Below are positions 44,440 to 54,255 of a DNA stretch of 64,000 nucleotides, piece by piece. This stretch comes from Paramicrobacterium humi (GTDB lineage Bacteria; Actinomycetota; Actinomycetes; Actinomycetales; Microbacteriaceae): NCBI RefSeq assembly GCF_900105715.1, contig NZ_FNRY01000001.1:2666001-2730000 (forward strand), in the 5' to 3' direction. The notes beneath the pieces were generated by a model. The model did not search any database, was not told the origin of the DNA, and saw only the letters and a program-made list of their open reading frames with translations. The position numbers were made by a program, and so were the translations under genes. Each line of letters starts with the position of its first letter. The stretch's first letter is position 1.

Positions 44440-44456
44440 CATGCGTGTCGAGAGGA

Positions 44457-44942
44457 TTACTTCGCGATGTGCGCGAGAAGCAGCCAGCGGTCCTTCTCGA
44501 GTCCGCGGACGATCTCGATCGCGATGTCCTGGCTGTTCAAGTCCACCTCGTCGAGGCCGTCGACGGCGGTGCGGGCCGTCGTGATGGCGGCATCGAGCAT
44601 GGCCACGACCTCGGGAATGCTGTTCTCGGACTGCTGGAAGCCCGCGCTCAGCTCCGGGACCGTCGTCTTCGATGCCACCGTCGACAGGCGGGAGTCCACG
44701 GGGAGCCCGAGAGCGACGACGCGCTCGGCGGCGAGATCCGCCCAGCCCTGCACGTCGGCGACGACGGTGTCGAGAAGCTCGTGCACGCCGATGAAGTTCG
44801 CGCCGCGCAAGTGCCAGTGCGCCTGCTTCCCATTGACGACGATCGCCTCGAGGTCCACGACGAGTGGCGAAAGGAACTGAGCCGTGCCCGAAGCGACGTC
44901 GGGGTTGACGTTGGTGAGTGTTTCGGTCTGAGACGTTGTCAT
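44457..44942 (-). CDS. dps: Dps-family ferritin-like DNA-protection protein
   Basis: The 161-residue protein carries the inter-subunit ferroxidase ligands of Dps in KQAHWHLRGANFIGVHELLD and WADLAAE: His42, His54, Asp69 and Glu73 at the usual spacing. It assembles into a 12-subunit shell that oxidises Fe2+ with H2O2 and protects DNA in starvation or oxidative stress. The N terminus lacks a Lys-rich DNA-binding tail, so direct DNA binding is doubtful. Ribosome site GAGAAGAGG. Confidence 0.94.
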   Translation of the reverse strand: MTTSQTETLTNVNPDVASGTAQFLSPLVVDLEAIVVNGKQAHWHLRGANFIGVHELLDTVVADVQGWADLAAERVVALGLPVDSRLSTVASKTTVPELSAGFQQSENSIPEVVAMLDAAITTARTAVDGLDEVDLNSQDIAIEIVRGLEKDRWLLLAHIAK

Positions 44943-45029
44943 ATTGATCCTCTTCTCTCGGTGATTACAACGCTACTGTCCGCGCCGAATTCCGCAAGCA
45001 AGCGAAGCCTGCACTCAGTAAGCCCCCAC

Positions 45030-48000
45030 TCACCTCAACGCCGAGACGCTGCGCGCCACCGCTCGCAGCTCGCGCACCCGCTTCTCGTAGCTTGCGGCGA
45101 TCACGATCAGGATGACGCCTCCCGCGCCCGCCCACAGCCACCACGGCGTCGCATGGTAGGCGACGGAGATCCAGGGCCACAAATGGGCGAGCCCGTGGAC
45201 GATGAGCACTCCCGCCCCGAGGACGACGGGCGCCTGCAGGCGTGCGAACACGCCCCCGACGAGAACCGCGAGGGCGACGACACCGAGCCCGACAAGGCGC
45301 CACAGCACCCCGTCGACGAGGTCAAGGGCCAGTGACGGCAGGAGAAGCACCGCGAGCCCCGCGCCGAGGTGGCGCCATGAGCGCTGCGTGCGATCCGCCT
45401 GCAGGCGAAGGACGCCGCCGACTATCGCGCCGACCGCGACCGGGACGGTCACCGCCTCGATTGGATCGAGTCCGCCCGCCATCGCGCCGATGCACAGGAA
45501 GGCCGTCGATCCCGCCGACGTCCAGCGCACTGCGACGGCGCGAGGCGCGAGCCTTGGCGTCGAGGCCGCGACGAAGTAGGCGATGATCGCGCAGCCGACG
45601 AGCGAGAGCCGCCACACGGGGACCTCGGAAACGGCGGCGAGGTTCGCGAGGGGAATCCCGATGACGGCGGGAGCGCTCGCGACCGCGATCTGGCCCAGCA
45701 CGGCCGGTGTGTGCGACTTCGTGCGCCACAGGATGCCGCCGACGGTGAGCGCGACGGCGACGGGCACAAGCCACGCCTCGATCGGCACGGCCGGCGCGCT
45801 GTGGCTGATGAGCCGGAACGCCTGCGTGCAGCCCGCTATCGCCGCGATCGCGAGACCAGCGGACCACAGCCACAGTGCCGCTCGAATTCCTCGCCACAGC
45901 GACGCCAGCGCCGGCGCGCCGAGGGCGAGCGCGACACCGATCGCCACGAGCACGGCCGGGCGCCAGAGCGTGCCGGATGCCGCGACCGCGATGCTCGGTA
46001 TCGCGGCGATTCCGATAGCGACGATGGCGAGCATGTTGCGTCCGCTCGGCACTTCGGTCTCCCGCACCGGCTGCCGCCACGCGATGAGCGCGAGGATGAG
46101 CCCGAGAAGCGCGGCGAGCGGGAGACTGTACACCTCGATGAGTTCGACGCCGTGCTGTGCAAGAAGCAGCCATAGCGCCGCGGCGAGCCACGGCGGCGAT
46201 ACCCACGCGACGTGGCGCCTCAGACTCGTGCCGCTCACGAGATCGCCCTCGCCGGCCGCGAACAGCAGCGGAATGAGACCGAGGAAGAACAGGTTGAGCG
46301 GACCGAAATCGCTCGTCGTGAGCGCCGAAGGGACGGTGACGACCGCCGTGAGCGCGATAGCGGCATCCCAGCACAAACGCGCCGGGTGGCTTCGCGGGTC
46401 TCCCGTCGGCGCGAAGTGGTCCCCTCGGAAGAGGACGAGGCCGAGGCCCGCGAGAACCAGGGAGAGGCCCGCTGTGATGAGCTCTGGTGCGCCCCAGACG
46501 CTCGGGCCGAATACCCGCCAGCTCTCGACCGCGAGCAGGATCGCGGTCGGGGGAACGAGCGCCGCTGTGACGTATCGTCCGACGCGCTCTCTCGCGCCTG
46601 GCGTGATGTGCCAGGCGATCTGCGCGAGAAGCACAGCCGCGAGTCCGGCGAGGTAGGGCGCCGGGTCGCCGATTCGGCCGGCCGTCAACTCGATCATCCC
46701 CAACACTGCGGAGATCCCGCCGATCACCGCCATCACGGAACAGTCCGGCGCGGGCAGCCGGGTCAGCAGGATGGCGGCGAGGGCGACCGTCGTGGCTGCG
46801 GCGAGCACGAGGGTGAGAGCCGGAAGGGCACCGCCCCCGCCGCCGACCAGGGTGCCGATCCAGACGGGCGCCCATCGCGCGGTCACGAGCACGACCGTCA
46901 CGAGCACGGCCGTCACAATGGGACCGGTCGCGAGCCGATCGGCGAGCTTGACGCGGGCGGGCATGCTCAGCCGGAAGGTCGTGAGGGCGCCGATCGCCAC
47001 GATTGCCGCGAACGGCCAGGCGCCTGAGCTGTTGGCTCCGAGAACATACGACAGGAGCGACGCTCCGATGACGATGATCGCGAGCACGATGCGGCGGCCG
47101 CGGCGTGGCCGCAGCAGGGCGAACAGGGCGGTGGAAGCGATTGTCAGGCCAGCGAGGACGGCTGTGCTGCCAAGGGGGATCGGGATGATCACCGCCCACA
47201 CGGCGATCGCCAGCGCTCCGGTGCCGAGGGGGAGCCAGCCGAGACGACGAAGCAGGCCTCTCAGGGCGAGCGTCGACGCGATGGCGATCGTGAGGCACGC
47301 GAGAGTGATCGGCGGTGCGTACTCCAGTTGCGGAAGCACAGGCTGAACGGACGCGAGGGCCGGGAGCGAGAAGTTCGTGATCGCGACGCGCGCGACGGCT
47401 TCGACCGCCGCGGTGCCGAGCGCCGGAATCGCGACGAGCCCGCAGACGGCGAGAACGACGTCGGAAGCCACGCGCATTCCGGCGCCGCTCGCCGTCGCCC
47501 TCGAGAGCCGGGCGACGGCCGCGAGGAGGATGGCGAAGGCGGCGGTCAGCGTACTCGGCACGATGAGCTGAGCGGCGATCGAGGACATGTGCACGGTCGG
47601 CGCGGTTGCGGCTCCGGCAAGGGCGAGCCCGATTCCGACGCCGGCTGACGTCTTCCACGCGCCGAGACGCTGCGTCGTCGTCAACGGCGGCGCAGCGGCC
47701 TGCGGCTGGGGGGTGAGCGTCACAAGCTCGGGATCCGCTCGCCGTGGCGCTGTCGCGACGGGTGAGTACCACAAGTGCGCCGTGAACACTGCCGCGGTGG
47801 CGAGGAACGCGATGGTCGTGCCCCACTGAAGGCTTGGCCATGACGCTGTGGCGAACGGCAAGGCGAGGACCGAGCTGACCGCGGCGAGCGTGCGCGCCGT
47901 GACCATCTCCGGGCGGTGTCGACGCAGGAGCGGCCAGGCGAGCGCGAGAACGGAGACCGCGAGGAACCCCGTCCAGGAGCGCGACGCCGCCGCCCCGTGG

Positions 48001-48782
48001 GGGAAGAGGGAGACGCCCGCGGAGAACGCGGCGCCGGCTCCCAGCATGATTCCGGTGACGGCGTAGCTGCGCACGTGCGTGAGCACTCGGGCGGCGACGA
48101 GCACGGCGGTGAGCAGCGCGAGGCTCAGCGCCGCGTATGGCCAGGGGGGCATGGCCGAGGAGCCGAAGACGTCGTTGGCGCGCACGATCCACACGTCGAG
48201 TACGAGGAACACGGTCCCCACGACGCCGACGCCTTCCGCTGTCGCCGTGTAGCTGCGGCGGGCGAGCAGCCACGTCGCGGCGATGATTGCGAGCCCGAGC
48301 GCCGCGGTCAGGACGGAACGGATGGCGAGGGACGCGATGAGGTACGCGACGACGAGGAAGAAGATCGCGGCGACCGAGACGAGAACCACGCCGACCGTGA
48401 GGAGCAGGATCTGGACGGTGGAGCGTCGCGGGCGCGCGGGCTCCTGCCGGGCCGGGGCGGGAACCGCCGAGGGCGTCGGCACGGGCAGCGGGGGAGCGGG
48501 GCTCGCGGCCGCTGGTCGCTCATTCGGCGTGGCGCGGGAAGCCTCGTGCCAGGACTGCCGGTCGCGCATGCGGGAGAGGATCTGCTGGCGAGACTCCTCC
48601 GCGTCGACGAGGCGCCGCGACGCTGCGAACAGCTCGGCCGCCTCCGGAGCATTCAGGTCGAGGTCGCAGGCGGGGCAGACGGTTCCGCGCAGCGGTGCGA
48701 AGCAGGCCGGGCACAACCGGGTGTCGACGAACGCCCACGGTGAACTCGGCCAGTTGCGGCCGGGGTGCCCTCGAAAAGCCAT
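45030..48782 (-). CDS. Very large polytopic membrane protein with N-terminal zinc ribbon
   Basis: In this 1250-residue protein, residues ~24-40 form a zinc ribbon CPACFAPLRGTVCPACD, followed by a polar helix and a Pro/Ala-rich linker to ~115. The rest is an almost unbroken series of hydrophobic helices; I estimate more than 30. Similar actinobacterial proteins are annotated as SCO7613-type membrane proteins; no function is known. No catalytic motif stands out in the loops. It is transcribed alone, divergent from the gamma-carbonic-anhydrase gene. Confidence 0.88.
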   Translation of the reverse strand: MAFRGHPGRNWPSSPWAFVDTRLCPACFAPLRGTVCPACDLDLNAPEAAELFAASRRLVDAEESRQQILSRMRDRQSWHEASRATPNERPAAASPAPPLPVPTPSAVPAPARQEPARPRRSTVQILLLTVGVVLVSVAAIFFLVVAYLIASLAIRSVLTAALGLAIIAATWLLARRSYTATAEGVGVVGTVFLVLDVWIVRANDVFGSSAMPPWPYAALSLALLTAVLVAARVLTHVRSYAVTGIMLGAGAAFSAGVSLFPHGAAASRSWTGFLAVSVLALAWPLLRRHRPEMVTARTLAAVSSVLALPFATASWPSLQWGTTIAFLATAAVFTAHLWYSPVATAPRRADPELVTLTPQPQAAAPPLTTTQRLGAWKTSAGVGIGLALAGAATAPTVHMSSIAAQLIVPSTLTAAFAILLAAVARLSRATASGAGMRVASDVVLAVCGLVAIPALGTAAVEAVARVAITNFSLPALASVQPVLPQLEYAPPITLACLTIAIASTLALRGLLRRLGWLPLGTGALAIAVWAVIIPIPLGSTAVLAGLTIASTALFALLRPRRGRRIVLAIIVIGASLLSYVLGANSSGAWPFAAIVAIGALTTFRLSMPARVKLADRLATGPIVTAVLVTVVLVTARWAPVWIGTLVGGGGGALPALTLVLAAATTVALAAILLTRLPAPDCSVMAVIGGISAVLGMIELTAGRIGDPAPYLAGLAAVLLAQIAWHITPGARERVGRYVTAALVPPTAILLAVESWRVFGPSVWGAPELITAGLSLVLAGLGLVLFRGDHFAPTGDPRSHPARLCWDAAIALTAVVTVPSALTTSDFGPLNLFFLGLIPLLFAAGEGDLVSGTSLRRHVAWVSPPWLAAALWLLLAQHGVELIEVYSLPLAALLGLILALIAWRQPVRETEVPSGRNMLAIVAIGIAAIPSIAVAASGTLWRPAVLVAIGVALALGAPALASLWRGIRAALWLWSAGLAIAAIAGCTQAFRLISHSAPAVPIEAWLVPVAVALTVGGILWRTKSHTPAVLGQIAVASAPAVIGIPLANLAAVSEVPVWRLSLVGCAIIAYFVAASTPRLAPRAVAVRWTSAGSTAFLCIGAMAGGLDPIEAVTVPVAVGAIVGGVLRLQADRTQRSWRHLGAGLAVLLLPSLALDLVDGVLWRLVGLGVVALAVLVGGVFARLQAPVVLGAGVLIVHGLAHLWPWISVAYHATPWWLWAGAGGVILIVIAASYEKRVRELRAVARSVSALR

Positions 48783-48867
48783 GACTCCACTATGGCGGAA
48801 CCGGACGCGTGTACGGCCTACGGCGCGACCGATGTGGGCGGTGCGGGCTGTGGACGACAGTCGGGAC

Positions 48868-48873
48868 TAGGGT
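48868..48873 (+). promoter_or_regulatory. -10 box of the gamma-carbonic-anhydrase gene (leaderless)
   Basis: TAGGGT ends 6 nt before the ATG at 48880. A GTG at 48874 in frame would lie inside the promoter, so the ATG is the start. Confidence 0.55.
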
Positions 48874-48879
48874 GTGGGC

Positions 48880-49410
48880 ATGACTGTCGCCGACTCCTCC
48901 TCTGTCATCTCGCTCCCTGACCGGGCGGCCCCCGACCTCCACGAGAGCTCGTTCGTGGCATCCGGTGCACGCATCATCGGCGCGGTGACCCTCGCCGAGC
49001 AGTCGAGCGTCTGGTATAACGCGGTGCTTCGCGGAGACTCGGATTCGATCACGCTCGGCGCGCGCAGCAACATTCAGGACGGTGTGGCCGTGCATGTGGA
49101 TGCGGGCTCGCCCGTCGTGATCGGCAGCGACGTGTCTGTCGGGCACAACGCCGTCGTGCACGGCTGCACGATCGGCGACACGGTTCTCGTCGGCATGGGC
49201 GCGGTCGTGCTGAGCGGCGCCGTGATCGGTGACGAGTGCCTCATCGCAGGGGGCGCCGTCGTGCTCGGCGGCATGGAAGTTCCGCCTCGGTCGCTCGTGG
49301 CGGGCGTTCCCGCGAAGGTGCGCCGCTCGCTCAGCGATGACGAAGTGGCCTCGATCCGCGCCAACGCCGCGCACTACGTCGGCAACGCGGACCTCCACGC
49401 GGGTCGCTGA
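48880..49410 (+). CDS. Gamma-class carbonic anhydrase-like hexapeptide-repeat protein
   Basis: The 176-residue left-handed beta-helix protein carries repeats such as IGAVTLAEQSSVWYNAVLRG and NIQDGVAVHVD. SVGHNAVVHGCTIGD includes three His positions that bind metal in gamma-carbonic anhydrases. It is of the YrdA/PaaY type, whose physiological reaction (CO2 hydration or a CoA-linked role) is uncertain. It is trimeric in known members. The small membrane ORF on the other strand ends 6 nt away. Confidence 0.92.
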   Translation: MTVADSSSVISLPDRAAPDLHESSFVASGARIIGAVTLAEQSSVWYNAVLRGDSDSITLGARSNIQDGVAVHVDAGSPVVIGSDVSVGHNAVVHGCTIGDTVLVGMGAVVLSGAVIGDECLIAGGAVVLGGMEVPPRSLVAGVPAKVRRSLSDDEVASIRANAAHYVGNADLHAGR

Positions 49411-49416
49411 CCGCTT

Positions 49417-49596
49417 TCAGGATCGGTTCCTGCCGCGTCGACGACGGGCCGCCATCGCGGAACCAAGGCATACGGCACACGCAGCCATGAGCAGTGTTCC
49501 GGGGCCGAAACGACCGATGGCCAGAAAAACGCCGGCGACGACGAAGAGCACAACGCCCGCGACGGACCAGATCTGTTCGAGGCGAGGCAGTTTCAT
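49417..49596 (-). CDS. 59-residue membrane protein directly behind tRNA-Gly
   Basis: This short ORF starts MKLPRLEQIWSVAGVVLFVV and ends RRRRGRNRS. Two hydrophobic helices (~10-28 and ~31-49) and a very basic C terminus suggest a small inner-membrane protein. The ATG at 49596 lies 2 nt after the last base of the tRNA-Gly gene on the same strand, so it must be read from the tRNA transcript. There is no room for its own promoter or ribosome site; after tRNA 3' processing the mRNA would be nearly leaderless. Confidence 0.6.
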   Translation of the reverse strand: MKLPRLEQIWSVAGVVLFVVAGVFLAIGRFGPGTLLMAACAVCLGSAMAARRRRGRNRS

Positions 49597-49598
49597 CG

Positions 49599-49669
49599 AG
49601 GGGATGACGGGAATCGAACCCGCACCATCAGTTTGGAAGACTGAGGCTCTACCATTGAGCTACATCCCC
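49599..49669 (-). tRNA. tRNA-Gly (anticodon TCC)
   Basis: The 71-nt cloverleaf has acceptor arm GGGGATG/CATCCCC with discriminator T, and D arm AGCTCAATGGTAGAGC. The anticodon loop CTTCCAA gives TCC (reads GGA/GGG codons), and the T arm is GCGGGTTCGATTCCCGT. The 3' CCA is not encoded. Confidence 0.96.
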
Positions 49670-49843
49670 GTTGCGCGCAACAGGCACTGGAACATCGTAG
49701 TACACGTTTCGGGCTCGCGCGTGCACGGCGCGGTGGCTGAGCCGCGAGCGCATGCCGGTCGGGTTACCCCTGTAGAGTAGGATGCTTGAGGTCAATTCGC
49801 CTGCACATGCCTTGGTGAAAGTCCACTTCCGGTTCGTTTGCGC

Positions 49844-49920
49844 CGGGGCGTAGCTCAGCTTGGTAGAGCGCCCGCTTTGGGAGCGGGAGGTCGCAGGTTC
49901 GAATCCTGTCGCCCCGACCA
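49844..49920 (+). tRNA. tRNA-Pro (anticodon TGG)
   Basis: The 77-nt gene has acceptor arm CGGGGCG/CGCCCCG and D arm AGCTCAGCTTGGTAGAGC. The anticodon arm CCCGC-TTTGGGA-GCGGG has anticodon TGG (reads CCA/CCG), and the T arm is CAGGTTCGAATCCTG. Discriminator A and an encoded CCA end are present. It lies 51 nt before the trigger-factor start. Possible -10 hexamers TAGAGT and TAGGAT lie in the 174-nt gap between the two tRNA genes; nothing else is visible there. Confidence 0.96.
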
Positions 49921-49971
49921 CGTACGTCCTCATTCGAGGAAAGAATCCAAATCACAGGAGAACGCATCATC

Positions 49972-51336
49972 GTGAAGACCACGGTCGAAAAGCTCAACCC
50001 GACGCGGGTGAAGCTCATCATCTCGGTTACCCCCGAGGAGCTCAAGCCGAGCATCACCCACGCCTACGGGCACATCGCCGAGCAGATCGCGGTGCCGGGA
50101 TTCCGCAAGGGCAAGGTGCCGCCGGCGATTATCGACCAGCGAGTCGGCAAGGGCGCGGTCATCGAGCACGCCGTGAACGAAGGACTCGACGGCTTCTACC
50201 GTCAGGCCGTCGCCGAGAACGAGCTGCACACCCTCGGCCGCCCGGAGGCCGACATCACGGAGTGGCCGAGCGACAAGGACTTCTCGGGCGACCTCGTGGT
50301 CGCCATCGAGGTCGACGTTCGCCCCGACTTCGAGATTCCCGCCTACGAGGGTCTCACCGTCGAGGTCGATCCGGCAGAGGTCACCGACGAGGACATCGAC
50401 AAGGCGCTTGACGACCTCCGCACGCGCTTCGGCACGCTCGTCTCTGTCGATCGTCCCGCCAAGAAGGGCGACTTCGTGCAGATCGACCTCATCGCCACGA
50501 TCGGCGACGAAGAGGTCGACAACGCGAGCGGCGTGTCCTACGAAGTCGGATCGGGCGAGCTCATCGAGGGCATCGACGAAGCTGTCGAGTCGCTGACCGC
50601 GGGCGAGAGCACGACCTTCTCGGCTCCGCTGCTCGGCGGCGAGCACCAGGGCGAGGACGCGGAGATCGCCGTCACGGTCACCGCCGTCAAGGAGCGCGAG
50701 CTGCCCGAGGCGAACGACGACTTCGCTCAGATCGCCAGCGAGTTCGACACGATCGGCGAGCTCCGTGAGAGCCTCGTCGAGCAGGTCAAGAGCCAGAAGG
50801 CGTTCGGGCAGGGCTCCGAGGCGCGCACCAAGCTCATCGACATGCTCATCGAGAAGGCCGACATCCCCGTGTCGGAGAACCTCATCGAGGCCGAGGTGCA
50901 CCGTCACCTCGAGAGCGAGGGCCGTCTCGAAGACGACGAGCACCGCGCCGAGGTCGCCGAGTCGAGCGAGAAGACGTTCCGCACGCAGCTGCTCCTCGAC
51001 GCCATCGTCGAGAAGGAGAACGTGCAGGTCGCCCAGGAAGAGCTCACGCAGTACCTGATCCAGGGCGCCGCGCAGTACGGCATGGAGCCCGGCGAGTTCA
51101 TCAAGGTTCTCGACGAGAACGGCCAGATTCCGCAGATGGTCGGCGAGGTCGCGCGCAACAAGGCGATCGCGGTCGTGCTCGGCAAGGCCGACGTCGTGGA
51201 CACCAACGGCGAGAAGGTCGACCTCACCGGATTCATCCCGAGCGAGGATGAGCCCGAGGACGAGGCGCCTGCCGAGTCCGAGGCCGCACCCGAGACGGAC
51301 GCGCAGGACGAGGCTGAGGCGAAGGACGCCAAGTAG
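49972..51336 (+). CDS. tig: Trigger factor (ribosome-associated chaperone, PPIase)
   Basis: The 454-residue protein has the N-terminal ribosome-binding domain with [10 protein letters not shown] (residues 41-50, the ribosome-docking loop). The FKBP-type prolyl-isomerase domain spans ~155-240 ([14 protein letters not shown]). The C-terminal helical chaperone domain ends in a long acidic tail (~425-454). It binds nascent chains at the exit tunnel. The start is GTG with AGGAG 11 nt upstream. Placement just before clpP1-clpP2-clpX is the conserved actinobacterial order. Confidence 0.97.
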   Translation: MKTTVEKLNPTRVKLIISVTPEELKPSITHAYGHIAEQIAVPGFRKGKVPPAIIDQRVGKGAVIEHAVNEGLDGFYRQAVAENELHTLGRPEADITEWPSDKDFSGDLVVAIEVDVRPDFEIPAYEGLTVEVDPAEVTDEDIDKALDDLRTRFGTLVSVDRPAKKGDFVQIDLIATIGDEEVDNASGVSYEVGSGELIEGIDEAVESLTAGESTTFSAPLLGGEHQGEDAEIAVTVTAVKERELPEANDDFAQIASEFDTIGELRESLVEQVKSQKAFGQGSEARTKLIDMLIEKADIPVSENLIEAEVHRHLESEGRLEDDEHRAEVAESSEKTFRTQLLLDAIVEKENVQVAQEELTQYLIQGAAQYGMEPGEFIKVLDENGQIPQMVGEVARNKAIAVVLGKADVVDTNGEKVDLTGFIPSEDEPEDEAPAESEAAPETDAQDEAEAKDAK

Positions 51337-51353
51337 TCCTCCCAGACACGCGA

Positions 51354-51390
51354 AGAGACCGGATGCCGCTCGGCATCCGGTCTCTTGTCT
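51354..51390 (+). terminator. Terminator behind tig
   Basis: AGAGACCGGATGCCG (51354-51368), loop CT, CGGCATCCGGTCTCT (51371-51385), then TGTCTT: a perfect 15-bp stem built on the GGATGCC/GGCATCC heptamer. Confidence 0.9.
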
Positions 51391-51416
51391 TCCGGCCGCG
51401 CACGGCGGGCGTGATC

Positions 51417-51431
51417 TGCCCACGGCGAACA
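51417..51431. promoter_or_regulatory. ClgR-like site upstream of clpP1
   Basis: TGCCCACGGCGAACA; read on the other strand, TGTTCGC is followed at the expected spacing by GCA where the ClgR consensus (GTTCGC-N5-GCG) has GCG. It lies 35 nt upstream of the -10 box TAGGGT. ClgR activates clp genes in other Actinobacteria; the site is one mismatch from that consensus as I remember it. Confidence 0.35.
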
Positions 51432-51465
51432 CGGTCTTTCGGACGTGCGGCCTCCACTAGATTCG

Positions 51466-51471
51466 TAGGGT
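51466..51471 (+). promoter_or_regulatory. -10 box of the clpP1-clpP2 operon
   Basis: TAGGGT would start transcription near 51478, leaving a short leader with GGAG (51487-51490) before the ATG 51496. This supports 51496 over the upstream in-frame ATG 51484. Confidence 0.5.
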
Positions 51472-51495
51472 AGCGATAACGGAATGGAGCGCGAC

Positions 51496-52089
51496 ATGGC
51501 AGAGCCCCTTGTGGCCCAGAGTGTTTTTGACCAGCTTCTGAGGGACCGAATCATCTGGTTGGGCTCAGAGGTGCGCGACGAGAACGCGAACGAGATCTGC
51601 GCGAAGATCCTCCTGCTCGCGGCGGAGGACTCCAAGCGCGACATCTACCTGTACATCAACTCGCCCGGCGGCTCGATCACGGCCGGCATGGCGATCTACG
51701 ACACGATGCAGTTCGTGCCGAACGACATCGTCACCGTCGGCATCGGCATGGCCGCCTCCATGGGTCAGCTGCTGCTCACGAGCGGGACGAAGGGCAAGCG
51801 GTACATCACGCCGAACGCGCGCGTTCTGCTGCACCAGCCCCACGGCGGCTTCGGCGGAACCGCGAGCGACATCCAGACGCAGGCGCAGCTCATCCTCGAC
51901 ATGAAGCGCCGACTCGCCGAGATCACGGCGGCGCAGACGGGCAAGTCGGTCGAGCAGATCAACCTCGACGGAGACCGCGACCGCTGGTTCACCGCGCAGG
52001 AGGCGCTCGAGTACGGCTTCGTCGACCACATTCGCGAGTCGGCGACCGACGTCGCGGGCGGCGGCGGAACCGACAAGGAATCGAAGTAG
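51496..52089 (+). CDS. clpP1: ATP-dependent Clp protease proteolytic subunit ClpP1
   Basis: The 197-residue serine peptidase has the catalytic triad Ser88 ([10 protein letters not shown]), His113 (LLHQPHGG) and Asp162 ([12 protein letters not shown]). It forms a heptameric ring and, with ClpP2, the mixed tetradecamer typical of Actinobacteria, fed by ClpX or ClpC. The propeptide is very short (MAEPLVAQ). An upstream ATG at 51484 would add four residues, but its GGAG serves as ribosome site for 51496. clpP2 follows after 19 nt. Confidence 0.97.
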   Translation: MAEPLVAQSVFDQLLRDRIIWLGSEVRDENANEICAKILLLAAEDSKRDIYLYINSPGGSITAGMAIYDTMQFVPNDIVTVGIGMAASMGQLLLTSGTKGKRYITPNARVLLHQPHGGFGGTASDIQTQAQLILDMKRRLAEITAAQTGKSVEQINLDGDRDRWFTAQEALEYGFVDHIRESATDVAGGGGTDKESK

Positions 52090-52108
52090 GCAGAAGAGGA
52101 CGACAACA

Positions 52109-52774
52109 ATGCAGACTCCCACTTTTGAAGCGGCAGGACGTTCCCTGCAGATGCCGAACTCTCGCTACATCCTGCCGAGCTTCGAAGAGCGCACGGCGTA
52201 CGGATACAAGCGGCAGGACCCGTATGCGAAGCTCTTCGAGGACCGCATCATCTTCCTCGGCGTCCAGGTCGACGACGCGTCGGCGGACGACATCATGGCT
52301 CAGCTGCTCGTGCTCGAGAGCATGGACCCCGACCGCGACATCGTGATGTACATCAACTCGCCTGGCGGCTCGTTCACGGCCATGACGGCGATCTACGACA
52401 CGATGCAGTACATTCGTCCGCACATCCAGACCGTCGTTCTCGGCCAGGCGGCGTCGGCCGCCGCCGTGATCACCGCGGCCGGCACCCCGGGCAAGCGGCT
52501 CGCACTGCCGAACGCGCGCATTCTGATCCACCAGCCCGCCGTCGGCCAGGCCGGCCAGGGACAGGCGTCGGACATCGAGATCCAGGCGGCCGAGATCATG
52601 CGCATGCGCACGTGGCTCGAGGAGACGCTCTCGCAGCACTCGAAGCACTCGGTCGAGGAAGTGCACAAGGACATCGACCGCGACAAGATCCTCTCGGCGC
52701 AGGAAGCGCTCGAGTACGGTCTCATCGACCAGGTCCTGACGAGCCGCAAGAACGCTCCCGCGCTCGTCAAGTAG
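52109..52774 (+). CDS. clpP2: ATP-dependent Clp protease proteolytic subunit ClpP2
   Basis: The 221-residue paralogue of ClpP1 has an intact triad: Ser116 ([11 protein letters not shown]), His141 ([10 protein letters not shown]) and Asp192 ([12 protein letters not shown]). The longer N terminus (about 25 residues before the core) is the usual propeptide of ClpP2. In Actinobacteria ClpP2 supplies the face that docks ClpX. It is co-transcribed with clpP1 and followed by a strong terminator before clpX. Confidence 0.97.
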   Translation: MQTPTFEAAGRSLQMPNSRYILPSFEERTAYGYKRQDPYAKLFEDRIIFLGVQVDDASADDIMAQLLVLESMDPDRDIVMYINSPGGSFTAMTAIYDTMQYIRPHIQTVVLGQAASAAAVITAAGTPGKRLALPNARILIHQPAVGQAGQGQASDIEIQAAEIMRMRTWLEETLSQHSKHSVEEVHKDIDRDKILSAQEALEYGLIDQVLTSRKNAPALVK

Positions 52775-52786
52775 CGCGCTTGTCGA

Positions 52787-52820
52787 GAGGGCGGCAGGAT
52801 CATTCGGTCCTGCCGCCCTC
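52787..52820 (+). terminator. Terminator behind clpP2
   Basis: GAGGGCGGCAGGA (52787-52799), 8-nt loop, TCCTGCCGCCCTC (52808-52820): perfect 13-bp stem. It separates clpP1-clpP2 from clpX, which must have its own promoter. Confidence 0.88.
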
Positions 52821-52838
52821 ACGCAATTCGACACACTC

Positions 52839-52879
52839 GCGAACGGTTCGCACGTGATGTCGGAGCTACGGGTTAGGCT
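52839..52879 (+). promoter_or_regulatory. clpX promoter region: GCGAAC-G-GTTCGC palindrome and TAGGCT
   Basis: A perfect 13-bp palindrome (52839-52851) lies upstream of the -10-like TAGGCT (52874-52879), which would give a leader of about 30 nt with the ribosome site GGGAAGGAG before the ATG 52917. The half-site GCGAAC also occurs before clpP1 (51426-51430 region), so a shared regulator such as ClgR is possible. No -35 consensus is evident. Confidence 0.4.
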
Positions 52880-52916
52880 CAATACATGCAATGCACCAGG
52901 GGGAAGGAGCCCCGCC

Positions 52917-54194
<1,278 letters not shown>

Positions 54195-54204
54195 GCCGCC
54201 GCGA

Positions 54205-54253
54205 GCGAACGACGCCGCCCGTTCCCCTGCGGGGCGCGGGCGGCGTCGTTCGC
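54205..54253. terminator. Bidirectional terminator between clpX and the M3 peptidase gene
   Basis: The perfect 17-bp arms GCGAACGACGCCGCCCG (54205-54221) and CGGGCGGCGTCGTTCGC (54237-54253) enclose an inner CCCC-TGC-GGGG hairpin. The two genes converge here. Confidence 0.9.
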
Positions 54254-54255
54254 TG

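Noticed and set aside
45322-48273. 983-codon frame inside the large membrane-protein gene
   Set aside because: Arg-rich frame on the same strand, out of phase; the hydrophobic 1250-residue frame is the real gene.
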